The notes under the pieces are model-generated. The model did no database searches. It had not been told where the DNA came from and saw nothing but the letters and a program-made list of their open reading frames with translations. From Monosporascus cannonballus (Eukaryota; Ascomycota; Sordariomycetes; Xylariales): 64,000 nucleotides of DNA. The stretch spans positions 62,001-126,000 of the forward strand of contig QJNS01000091.1 in NCBI GenBank assembly GCA_004154925.1. The letters run 5' to 3'. The position numbers were made by a program, and so were the translations under genes. Below, one piece after another: positions 44,697 to 55,429 of the stretch; position 1 is the first letter of the stretch, and every line of letters starts with the position of its first letter.

Positions 44697-46058
44697 CCTG
44701 CCGGTCATATAGTACCTAGTGAAGAGCTAGGTGCTTCTCACGAATTCTTTTCTTTTTTTTTTTAATCTTCACCCGGAAACCTTCATGAAGCACTCATATC
44801 TAGAACAGGGCGCCGGCGACTATCAAGTGGTACGCTAAATCATGAGAGGACTTGAGGTCGGTCTTCAGCTATCAACGGGGCGCGTCGCAAAATGCGAGGC
44901 GGAGCGGCCTCCAAGTCGTGCTTGTTGCGCCAACCACGGGTGGAGGGTCGCGGTTAGGGGGACGCGGCGACTGTGGTAGTTGGTTGATAATAAAAGAATA
45001 GGCGATGCTGTCGTCGCAGCACACGACGTTGAGCGGCAATAATCAATAGATTATTTATTGGGGTGTATGGTTTGCGACGGGGCCGGGTAGGTTACGTCGC
45101 GTTTGAGTGTGTGTTCAGTGGGGAAAGGTAATCTGAGCTCGATCACGGTCGCGAAAGGGCTCAGGAACGTGAACTGCTAGGGGGGAAATGCTGGTTTGGG
45201 GGAAGGGTATGTAGAAAGCGTAAAAAAGGTGGCACTTCGGGGCGGATTTCCGTGGATCTATCACGTGGAAATGATGGTATGGATATCTCCCTGATGGTCG
45301 GCAATAAAATTTAGAGGGGGATGGGTTGGTATCGGCTCGTTTTCTGATGCGCGATTGATGGCCAGAAAAGCATTGCCCATGTGGTTGATTGAGTGAAAGG
45401 AGTTTTTGCTTGTAGTGCAGTGCCAGGTAAAGATTGCTAGCAGAGTGGAGAACCTCAGCAGGCTCAGCCTCAAACCGTTCTGGGAGGTCCGTGCCCAGCT
45501 GCCTTTATGGTCTGTGCATCAGCCACCTCGGTCCTCATTGGTTGGTCATCGAGTTAGGACACTGTGACATTCCATCCCTAGGTACCTATGTAGTCTATTA
45601 TTACCTAATGTCTTTGACACTAACGTTAGCCCTGTGGATTTCAGATTCACTCTCACTGTTACTAAGGTAGTAGGTATCTTGCGCCGGCACATTGGGAGGA
45701 ATTTAGCGATGGGGGACAGGCGGCGCGACGCCTCGCGTTCTCATTGTGTGCAGCAGCTAAGTAGGTACCTGCAAAATGGGGCTTAGGTTGTCTATCAAAT
45801 AAACCTACCTACGTCTATAGCCGCGTCAAGCACATCAGTTCCTGGCACCTGCAAGCCTGCCTACCTTTCATTTAGGATTACTGGGCCCCCCTCTCGCTTT
45901 CGTGTTAAAGGACCTTCTGCGTTACCTCAAGCCCCGAGAGTGGATATTCCCATATACACCTACGAGGTAGACCTAACTCTGCACGCATATCATAGGGACG
46001 GCCTTGTCAGAGGACGCCCAGCATGGTCTTTTAGGCTGCCCGGTTCTTTGACCCCTGT
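44697..46058. other. Intergenic upstream of STH1, no supported gene
   Basis: 1.36 kb. It includes the STH1 promoter and leader (a T-rich run at 44748-44762 lies about 50-65 bp upstream of the STH1 ATG) and the WDR70 3' flank. Several TAGGTA/TACCTA motifs occur at 45580-45820. No gene was recognised. Confidence 0.45.
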
Positions 46059-47801
46059 TCACCTCTTGACCTTTTTCTTATCTGGGCCTTCATCCTCCTC
46101 TTCGTCACTCAATTCCGCATACTGTGTGACGGGCTGGGTGCCCTTCCAAGCCTTTGTGAACATGGGGTCCTTCTTTGCAACGTCCGCGTACTTAAGCAGC
46201 GCTTCTCTTGGATCCTCGTGTAGCATCCTACTCAACGGGATGTTCTCGCTGATATGTTTCTCGTCCGGCTGGCTGCGCATGAACGGTGTCTGCTGTGGAA
46301 CTTGTGGTCGCCTCGGGTCCTTCGACCTTCCGGATGCTGTCACACCCGCCTTCCTCGACGTAGGCAGAGCACCTGGTGTAATGATCGAATCGCCGGATAG
46401 ACCCAGCGACTGGTCAGTTGTGAATTCGGGGTTATCGTCGAGATGCCTTTTCTTGGGCGCTCGTGACATGACATCCACCGCGCCTCTTGTCGACGTGGTG
46501 GGATTATACAGAACACGCATTTCCCCGTTCGCAGAACCCGTTATGATTTGGTTGATCTTGGGATGCCAATCCACCGTGATCAGGGGAGAACCCTCCATAA
46601 CTGGGGTAGTATACTCAGGTTGCAAGTTCCCTGGATTCAGGACGTGGAGGTGACCGTTAGCTGACCCCGTGATAATACTTGTAGAGTTTGGCGCATATCT
46701 GATATTTGTGGTTGGATAGTGATCCGACGTAGATTCATGTTTAACGGTGACGAGAGGCTCCTTAAATTTTCTCGTATCCCACAGTTTAATGAGATCGTCG
46801 CCTCCCCTCGTGACCACCATGCGCCCGTCGGAGCTAATATCAATCCCTCCAGTCCAAGTGTTGGGCGCATGAGCTTCCCTGATCTCGGCGGCAGGTCGCG
46901 TAAAGGGGCCGTTCCCGCTCCACATAACCAGAGTACCATCAAGAGCCGCAGAGACTAGGACATTATTGCCGCCTTGAACCGGAGTCCCCCAAGCCACAGC
47001 AGTCATTCGGGTCCGTCCAGCGGCTCCGGGGGCTTTGGACTTGAAAACGAGTACCTCTTTCTGGCTGCGCTTGTTGTTGATATCCCATATTCGCAACGTA
47101 CTGTCCGTCCCTGCCGTGACGCATAAGTTCTTGTCCGTGGGGTGCCAAGTGCCTGTCGTAACCTCCGAGACGTGGCCCTTCGTGTTGTGCATGTCGCGAA
47201 GATACATGTCGCCCTTCACAAATTCTGTGAGGATGTCGCCGTCTCGGGACATTATTTTCGCCTGGGGATGCGCCGAGATACAGAGGAAGACACCGCCGGC
47301 TAGAGGACTGAATTGGACTCGGTGGATGGGGTGCGTCTCCGAATTCGCCGCTGAGAGTTTGGTTTGCCAGGGATCAACACTTTTAAAAGCGCGGATTGTC
47401 GTGGGCGTCATGGACGCAAAGTCGTGGAGCTTCACGGTGCAGTCTATGGAGCCGGATACGAACCGTCCGCCCGCAGGATCCAGCGAGACCGTCGTGACGG
47501 CGCGGTCGTGGGTCTTGATGACCATCTCGTGGGAAGTAGGGTACTCGTCTTCGTCATCATCGGAGTCATCGTCGTCTGAGGAGTCGTCGCTGTCGGCGGC
47601 ACTATCCGGTCTAGCCTGCTGCGCGACTTCTGGCCGGGTCTTTGGCTTTCCTGTGTCAAGAGCTCTCTTGGTCCGCTCTATCTGGGCGGCGATGTCAGCC
47701 TCTTTGGATTTTTTGCCGAAAGAGGCTGGCAAGAAGGCGCGCATTGGGTCATCCTCTGCAAGGTCTGGCCCTTCGATCTGGACGTCTTCTTCGTCGCTCA
47801 T
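46059..47801 (-). CDS. WDR70: WD-repeat protein WDR70
   Basis: Single-exon 580-aa WD40 protein. WDR70 works with CRL4-DDB1 ubiquitin ligase in histone H2B ubiquitination and DNA double-strand-break processing, shown in fission yeast and human cells (family knowledge). The N-terminus is acidic (SDDSSDDDDSDDDEDEYPTS, about residues 71-90) and leads straight into SHEMVIKTHDRAVTTVSLDP, the first WDR70 blade. Later blades include SGSIDCTVKLHDF, HVSEVTTGTWHP, TAGTDSTLRIWDI, VTRGGDDLIKLWDTR and ITGSANGEMRVLYNP. The C-terminus holds the WDR70-specific DPRRPQVPQQTPFMR segment and ends in Lys/Arg-rich DKKKVKR, a likely nuclear signal. Length and blade order match the family. Head-to-head with the NIPA-type gene. 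Confidence 0.95.
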   Translation of the reverse strand: MSDEEDVQIEGPDLAEDDPMRAFLPASFGKKSKEADIAAQIERTKRALDTGKPKTRPEVAQQARPDSAADSDDSSDDDDSDDDEDEYPTSHEMVIKTHDRAVTTVSLDPAGGRFVSGSIDCTVKLHDFASMTPTTIRAFKSVDPWQTKLSAANSETHPIHRVQFSPLAGGVFLCISAHPQAKIMSRDGDILTEFVKGDMYLRDMHNTKGHVSEVTTGTWHPTDKNLCVTAGTDSTLRIWDINNKRSQKEVLVFKSKAPGAAGRTRMTAVAWGTPVQGGNNVLVSAALDGTLVMWSGNGPFTRPAAEIREAHAPNTWTGGIDISSDGRMVVTRGGDDLIKLWDTRKFKEPLVTVKHESTSDHYPTTNIRYAPNSTSIITGSANGHLHVLNPGNLQPEYTTPVMEGSPLITVDWHPKINQIITGSANGEMRVLYNPTTSTRGAVDVMSRAPKKRHLDDNPEFTTDQSLGLSGDSIITPGALPTSRKAGVTASGRSKDPRRPQVPQQTPFMRSQPDEKHISENIPLSRMLHEDPREALLKYADVAKKDPMFTKAWKGTQPVTQYAELSDEEEDEGPDKKKVKR

Positions 47802-48594
47802 GGCTGTAGATGGTACGGTTGATCGCGTAAAAAAGGAGTACCAAGGGGAAGAAATGCAATGACGGAGAGCAAGGCTGATGGGCTTTTAGATAGTAAGTAA
47901 AGGTAGTTAGTTAGTTAGTTTATCTACCAGGTAATCAATTGGACCACGGGCCCACGAATATGGGTCCGTCCTTACTAATTATTAGGCTACATGTAAGCAG
48001 AGAGTATCAGGATTGTATGTATAGAATTTATTAATTAGTGTCATTTATTTCTCCAAGGTGGGGCACAGTTGGACGCAATATGACGGAGCTTTCTTTCGCT
48101 CCTTATCGAACTTGTAGGTAACTCGGGGGTAGTCAACATTAGGCTGTCCGCCAAAGAGACAACCAGCTATTGAGTACCCATAAGTTTGTTACAGTAACCT
48201 CTTAGGAACCCCATCCATCAGCAAATACTCTGTATACGCTCGAGTTTTCTTGCTGCATGGTAGAGCCGCTTCGAATCAATTTCTCCAGCGACGCCGATCC
48301 CACCCCCCCGCTCTGCCGTGCAGCGTCTCGGCCACCAGTCCACATAAGCATGGTCGCTTCAAGTCTGTCTCTTCCTTAGGTTCCCAATGCGCACCAGATA
48401 TAACCCATTCCACCGAACAAATAAAGCTTCAGAAGCTTCGACCGCTGTCTACGGACGCCTCCGCCATTCCCGGCGCAAAGCGACCGCCGCCAGGTTGGCT
48501 ATCCCCGACGGAGGCTTATTTCTTAGGCACCCAGACTCCCGGAAGGCATTGTCAGCTCTGGTATAGTTTTCATGTCAGAAAGGAGCGAGGGACC
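47802..48594. promoter_or_regulatory. Divergent WDR70 / NIPA-type intergenic region
   Basis: 793 bp between divergent start codons, so it holds both promoters. A short TTAG tandem repeat lies at about 47906-47921. The NIPA frame is open upstream to about 48250 but has no in-frame ATG before 48595, so that stretch is read as leader. Confidence 0.5.
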
Positions 48595-50699
48595 ATGCCA
48601 GCTTTATCGAGAATACACGATGTCTACGGCCCGAGCCCGTCCACGTCCAGCGCGGAAATTGGCGATCACGGCGGAACGAAATTGGGTGAATGGAGTTCCC
48701 TTATTGGCATCATCACAGCCATCGTGGGAAATGTCCTCATTGCCCTCGCTCTAAACGTACAGAGATATGCGCATATACAGCTACACCGCCGGCGGGTAGA
48801 GGCGAGGGAGCGCGCAAGGGCAGCTTTGAAAAGAGTTCAGAATGGCCCTCGTGCCAGTTATGGAGCAACCGAGGGACCCTCGCCCGATGCGCAGGAAGAC
48901 GACCATGAGGATGGCGCGGCCCAGGAGACACATCCCTTGGTCCGGTCCTTTCACTCGAGCAATTCCGCATGGACGGAGAATGGCGATGGTGATTCTAAAG
49001 TCGTGTCGTCGTATCTCAAATCTCCAGCTTGGTGGTTGGGCCAGGTATTGATGACCGTTGGGGAGATGGGCAACTTTCTAGCGTACGGCTTCGCGCCCGC
49101 TTCCATCGTGTCGCCCCTAGGTGTTTTCGCCCTAATATCCAACTGTGTCATCGCCCCCTTATTCTTCGGCGAGCGTTTCCGAAAACGCGACTTCTGGGGC
49201 GTTGTCATCGCTGTTGCTGGCGCCGTCACGGTCGTCCTGAGTGCCAATCACGAGGAGAACAAGCTGGATCCTCATGATGTATGGGATGCTATCGCCACAA
49301 TGGAGTTTGAGATATACCTGGCCGTCACCACCGCCTTGATCCTTGTTTTAATGTGGGCGAGCCCAAAATATGGCCATCGGACGATTCTCATCGACCTCGG
49401 TCTGGTTGGTTTATTTGGTACGTCGCGAAGTGATTACACATCATACAGGTTACTGATAGCAGCACAGGTGGTTACACTGCTCTGACTACGAAAGGCGTTT
49501 CGTCGATGCTCTCATCTACACTACTTAAGGCTTTCACAACTCCAGTCACGTACGGTCTGCTTTTCGTCCTACTCGTAACCGCAGTAATGCAGGTGCGATA
49601 TGTGAACAAGGCCCTCCAGCGATTCGATTCCACTCAAGTTATACCCATTCAGTTTGTGCTTTTCACTTTATCCGTCATCGTCGGGAGCGCAGTTTTGTAC
49701 CGCGATTTTGAACGTACGACCGAAACGCAGGCTGCTAAGTTCGTGGGTGGCTGTCTTCTCACCTTCTTCGGTGTCTTTCTCATTACGAGTGGCCGGCCAC
49801 CCCAGGATGAGGAGGATCAATTATCAGATGATGAGAACGTGGAGGAGACTATTGGTCTCAGACACCGGGAAGCGGTCGGCGCGTCTAGCCAGCCCACGGG
49901 CGCGCCCAGACATGAAGACGAGCAACCTAGGTCTGTAGCATCGTCAAGGCGGTCGTCGTTGGGTTCGCACCTTAGCTTCGGCAATGCTATAAGTAAATCC
50001 CTCGCTTCGAGCCGGAATTCCAGGGCAACAACGTCAAGATCGTCTCTGCCAACGTCGGCCGAGGAAGCGCCGCTCCTTACCAATCCTTGGAGAAGTTCCA
50101 CCGACGATCTTCCGACGCATCAAGGGCTTCCGCCGAATTTGTCAACCGATAGTGTCTTTACATTTCGATCTACGCCCTCGGTCGCGGTGACAGAGCCGAG
50201 TCAACCATCAAATGGTTCTACAACTCCAGCGCCCGAACCCCCCACCCCAGAACGACCTACAACGCCGCCACGACATTCACCAGCCGACTCCAGGCCTCTT
50301 ACTCGTCACTACAACAACACCTTTATATCTCCCTCGCCACTCTCGTCAACAGTGAGCGCAGTGGTATCGGACGCTCTCGGCCGTCGAGACGGCTCGTCCC
50401 CACGCAGGCCGTCGACAAGGAGAGGGAAGCCCAGTCTAATAGCAAGCGTTGGTTTGCCGCACGACGAGCGCGGTCCAGACTCCGCGGCCGATCCGCAGTT
50501 TCGATCTCATAGTGGCAGGGCGACTCCGCTGGGACACGGCGAAGACCAGCCCGCGGAGCATAAGAGCCTTCGCAGGCGAGCTCACAGTCTCGGCAACACG
50601 CTGGAGGGGTTCTTCGGGCGGAAGAGGAGGCGGAGGAACACCCTTACAGAGGGCCAGAGCGCGGAGAACCAGGCGGGTAACGCGCCGTCGGAGGTTTAA
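48595..50699 (+). CDS. NIPA-type magnesium transporter, two exons
   Basis: Predicted Mg2+ transporter of the NIPA (DUF803) family within the drug/metabolite transporter superfamily (family knowledge). Exon 1 is 48595-49417 and exon 2 is 49468-50699, with a 50-nt intron (GTACGT donor, CACAG acceptor, phase 1). The join restores the family motif DLGLVGLFGGYTALTTKGVS. The product is 684 aa. Transmembrane helices include IGIITAIVGNVLIALALNV (about 36-55), GEMGNFLAYGFAPASIVSPL, FWGVVIAVAGAVTVVLSA, IYLAVTTALILVLMW, TYGLLFVLLVTAVMQV and FVGGCLLTFFGVFLIT. After the last helix comes a cytosolic, Ser/Thr/Pro/Arg-rich tail of about 290 residues with no fold, longer than in animal NIPAs but usual in filamentous fungi. 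The start was chosen as the first in-frame ATG, 33 codons before the first helix. Confidence 0.93.
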
Positions 50700-50868
50700 T
50701 TAATTGGGAGGAACTGTTAGAAAGGGATTCTGTTCGCCATAGCAGCCCAGGTTATTGCGGACGCCGTCGGCCTGGGATATTGTAAGTACGTATTCAGCGG
50801 TACGAGGTATTCCGCATCAGCGATCATTCTTGCATTGGATAGGAGTTCTATACGGCACATTCTGTCAC

Positions 50869-50970
50869 TTTTTTTTTTTTTTGGGGGGGGGGGGGGGTNN
50901 NNNNNNNNNNNNNNNNNNNNNNNNNNNNNNNNNNNNNNNNNNNNNNNNNCCCGCGCGCCCCGCCCCCCCC
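50869..50970. other. Assembly gap (51 N) after T14-G15, before a C-rich run
   Basis: N bases occupy 50899-50949. On the left a T14 run passes into G15 (50883-50897) and a T. On the right is CCCGCGCGCCCCG followed by C10. Apart from the T run the pattern mirrors the gap near 35460. No gene is interrupted. Frames spanning it are unreliable. Confidence 0.95.
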
Positions 50971-53900
50971 CCGCATCTCTTTTGAAGTCGCCCGGACTGT
51001 TTCTGGCTTCCACTCGACTCGACTCATATTGTCTACCTCTTTACATATTTTTAGCCATATACCCCATCGCAGATACATATAATGCTCAAGGTCTTCAGAG
51101 TAAGTACTTCTAGGGTCCAGCAGGATGCCAACCGCTATTGTGCTCCTTGTCATGTGTAGAATGGGCCTGTACCACTCCCGTGAACCGATACGAGGATGCT
51201 GAAGCGGTTCGTGGTCGTCCTCTAGTTAGTAAACGTCGTGTTTGCACTGGACTCTTGCGTTTTTTGACAACCCGGATCGCAGGAGTCGCGCCTTGGATGC
51301 CAGCGGTTTGGCATCTTGCGATCCGCATAGCATAACAGGTGGCTCACATACAGCCAGGCCTAGACGTCTCCGGGGCTCCCTCAGATCTGCTGTGTAGTCT
51401 CGCCTGGGATACTCCTTGCAGCGGTGGGTTGGGCCTAGCGAGGCTATTGCCGTCTAGGAGTGCCGATTCTGCCGTTGCACCGGTGATGTCTAATGCCAAA
51501 CGGCCGCCGCGTACCCCGACTATGCCGGAGCCTTCCGTTCGCGCATAACTGGCGCGGTACACGGGGTGCTTTGTCTAGATACTCAACAACATTCACCAGG
51601 CTTTTTGTCTTAATAGTCGCCGCTTCGTAGAGTCCCCAAACCGTAGGGATTCGTCGGCCTATCGAGAGTGGTTCTTAGGCTCTTCCCGGAGACAGGGTTC
51701 GCGCTTCACCAGGGTCTTGGGGTTGTGTCCGTCGTGTGCGCCGTATTACCGCTCGAAGAGCCTTTTTGTGTATGGCTAGACTGTGGTGCGTCCTTGGATT
51801 GATACTGCGATGCACAGAGCCCGCGTACAATAGGGTTCAGCCTACCGAGGGAAGGCGCTTAGTCTGGCATAGGAGGCGAGGCTTGGTGTGACGGGAACAT
51901 GAAGTGGTTCGCTACCGGTTCCTTCTGATCAGGCAGCTCATAAGTGCCCGTTCCTGTGTGCGTATACATAGCCACGGATATACTGGCCAGGTTGAATATA
52001 CTAGCACTGTTTCCAGGGGTTATTTAAGCGGCAACGCGGTCTCTGGACTAGTATCCGAGCTATCATACGTTCAACGGGCTCCATGCCTAGACAAGACGGC
52101 GAGGTGGCCATCAGTGATTCCTGGACAGGTTTGTGTGAGTAGTTGAAGGCAAGCAACACTGATGCAAGACATATGCTATAATTTTCGTTGACTCGAAAAA
52201 CCTTGGTATACCTGCTCCTATATGTCGGCGAACAGCCCAGAAGCTACGTTGATTCCGGCAAGAGATGCTGCGACATAGAGGCTCTGAAAAAGCATTCAAT
52301 GCGCGAGGATCCTCCTACTATAGTATCGAGTTTATGGGCTTCGCAGTTTGTCGTAGCTGCCCTTAGAGGCGTTGGTCTTGCGAGATAGCTTACCACATGG
52401 GTTCATTGCTTATCTTCTTCTATTGCAAGCGCGAGGTGTGCCCCGAGCCCAAAGCCTCATACTCCGGATTCAGGATTCATCCGAGGTATCCGTTGAATAC
52501 CTTCCTTGACTATGGATCAACATATTCGTCCTTTCGAGGTTCGATATCCCATCATTACTAAGGGTTATGAGTCCGTATAATATTGAGCACATTTCACGTA
52601 TAGAGCTGATAGGCATGTATAACGGACGCGGCCCATCATCTCAGTTTTACTATACCATCTCTAGATTGCGAGCCCACTCCCGCGCCACTATAGGAGAATA
52701 GTCCAAGCAAGATTGTGATTATAGGGTGCGGCCGCGAAAAGGAGCAATAAGGCTGGTTTCGACATGGCTATTTGTCATCATAGCCCGAGCCCTATCTTGA
52801 TCGCTATCTCTTCCCCTATCCCTTGTACGCCGGCCATCGTCTCTACTCTGCCGGTCTCTGCCTACGCGGCCCGTCTCTCCTTGGACACCTGCTCCTCCGC
52901 CTCCGCTCTTCTCCTGTCCCATCACGCCTCTCGCGATCGCCGCGCGCAGGCCCCATCGCGTTCGCGGACAGCGAGCACCCGCGGGTTCCGAAAGAATGAC
53001 GACTCCTACACCATGATTGCAACCGTCTCCGAGGATATAGCTCTGTACATAGTGTCTTCGGGCAATACGTGACATGCACAGGATGGCATGTGCGGTGATC
53101 CCCACATTGGGCGTTGGCTCCCTGCATTAATTATCCTTGGAGGATGGAGCAATATGCTGATCCTAGAGTAACTGGGAGAACCAAGGGCTCCGCCCACCCA
53201 GACTCACTCATCACGCCGTTTCGAGGTAGGCCAACGCCAAACTTGCCCATCCTCGGCACCTGGGTTTCGAAGAGGCGGGAACTTGCTTTTTTAAAGGCTC
53301 TAACCGCGGCAATTAGCTTTCGCTCCCTACCCGACGTTAAGGCGCTTCATAGTGGTCATAGACCCTGACGATAATCTGCGGGGCCGTAGGAATACGGGAA
53401 ACCCCATCGATTGCCACTTTCTTGGTCAAAAGGACCACGGTTTTTTGTCTTCCACCAGCACAGCCTCGGCATAGATCCAGCTGCTGAACGTGGATACAAG
53501 ATCAGATGCTTAAAGTATGCGCAGAGACCCCTAGGTCTTGCTACGGCTAAGGCGTGACAATATTTTCAATATGAAGCACGGCAGGGTTCGTTTAGCCGCT
53601 TGCCCGCAGTTCCCAATCTGGCAGGTGTGTACGGCCGACTCTGCACACTACCTATGCCATGCCAGAAACCCTGTAAGACCAGGCCGTCGGGCTCGATGTC
53701 GCGTTGGGATATTTGAATCCACGTACGATTATGCATCCTGGCCTCTTCTTACGGCCTCACCCTGCAATACAGGGTTCCTGAAGAGCGGAGCGTGGGGAAG
53801 AGAGGGGATGAGGGACCATGGGGGGGCTCTTGACGGAACGGAGCTCTCCACCGACCCGCAAGGTTCGCTGAATAAGTATGGTTGGGGTGTGAAAAATTAC

Positions 53901-55429
53901 GCGAAGCCTTCTCGCCTGCAAGAGTGCCAACATCTTCCTAGGATCCATTCAGCTCGACATGCCAGGCCTCGCCATAGAGCTTCCTGTAACCGTCCTTCGG
54001 ATGTACATAGCCTGCCGGCCTATTATTCGGATCGTGGAGGTCATATAGCGAGTGGGTGGGGCGTCGGAGGCTGGGCTCCAGTGAGCTGCTGCTTGAAGAA
54101 GAAACTTCCTCATACATTCCGACAAGACTCCCCCAAGTGCCCACCCACACAAAACCGTCGAGATGCGATACTGGGAAAGTAGCGGATCCATGGTGGACTT
54201 TTCGAGGCATAGGATGTAAGCGGCGTACGCCGTCGCGACTCTATTGTATATTTGGAAGGCGAATAAGAAGACCTTTGAAGCGTTCCTGTCAGTCTACCGG
54301 GCAGCCGGCGACTGGATGAGGCTCCAGTCCGTGAGAATAGTCTACACGGTCCGGCGGCATCCGGGCCGGCCAAAAACGCGGCAACACACAGCAGGGGATG
54401 AAGGTCTGGGAGAGAGAGAAATGCAAACAAGCGCTCCCGTGTCACACCGCTAGTAACGAGTTCCGCACCATATCTGGTGCGCGCTTTGAATCCACGCGCC
54501 CTCCCCTCTCTCTCGACGATCTTCAATAATATCAATCAATAGACTGATTTAATAGTTGTGCATGTGATGTACCCGCATCGACGCGGGTTGTCGATCATTA
54601 CCCACATACAAACGAGAAGCACAAATCCAGTCACCTGCAGTCGTCGATGCTGAGCGAGGCGTGCTTTTTTGGTCCTACCTTATCCACTTACTATATCTTA
54701 TGTACATAAGCGGCTCATAATGGTGCCTATATAGGGAATCTCTATTCCCTTGAGAGCGAAGCGCAAGCGAAATGGGACTAGCTGTTTCCAACGGCTTTCT
54801 CTGGCCACGTATTGGCTGGCTGGTTAGATTGTCACTACCCTGTCACGAGCCGTTTATGACCCCTGCCTGTCAAATGGTAAGTACTCAGCTCCGTATTGTA
54901 CGTGGAAAAAGGGGGAGCGGCCGCAATCAGTGTAAAACGGTCCATGGGTGGAAATCAAACTTCACCCCCAGTCTTATGCATTGGCACAAGAAGTCATCGA
55001 CAGGCAGAGGATACACACGTGCCGAAGTTAGTATCCCCCGTATTCATATGCTACGGACGTAGTCTCCGACGTGATAAAGAGCTGCGTTTAATTGTATCAG
55101 AAAAAGCTTCGATATGGGAGACCCGGCAGTCAGTGAGTAATTTTTGGGGCCGCTTCTAACAACCACCAGCATATTCAGCATTTGCCTTGCGCAACTTTTC
55201 AAGATTGGGGCAATCATGGAATCCGGTAACCGGTCATCCGTACACGAGCCTGGGCACTGGGGCTCAACGGCTCTGCTCACAACATGGCCCGAGTCTCAAA
55301 TGAAGACTACATATTCATAGTCGTACTATCCTAAAAAAAAATTTGTAATATTACAAAACTCCCTATACATCAGTGCCCCGACACATCCTCCATGCCTACC
55401 CAGTGAAGATGCCCTATCCAAGCGACCCC
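50971..55429. other. Gene-poor tract
   Basis: About 4.5 kb with no recognised domain. GC-rich open frames at 52719-53127 and a modest coding-like frame at 53938-54243 (listed separately) are the only possible coding signals. No tRNA, rRNA or long repeat was seen. Confidence 0.4.
53938..54210 (-). CDS. Possible small hypothetical protein or relic
   Basis: A 90-codon frame, open upstream to about 54243. The peptide has ordinary, protein-like composition: DGFVWVGTWGSLVGMYEEVS, a Ser run, then GYVHPKDGYRKLYGEAWHVE. I do not recognise it. It could be a lone short gene, the last exon of a decayed gene, or chance. No clear promoter or splice partner was found. Confidence 0.25.
   Translation of the reverse strand: MPRKVHHGSATFPVSHLDGFVWVGTWGSLVGMYEEVSSSSSSSLEPSLRRPTHSLYDLHDPNNRPAGYVHPKDGYRKLYGEAWHVELNGS

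Noticed and set aside
52719..53127. GC-rich overlapping frames resembling Arg-rich proteins
   Set aside because: Low-complexity Arg/Gly composition in several frames at once, as expected from GC-rich non-coding DNA.
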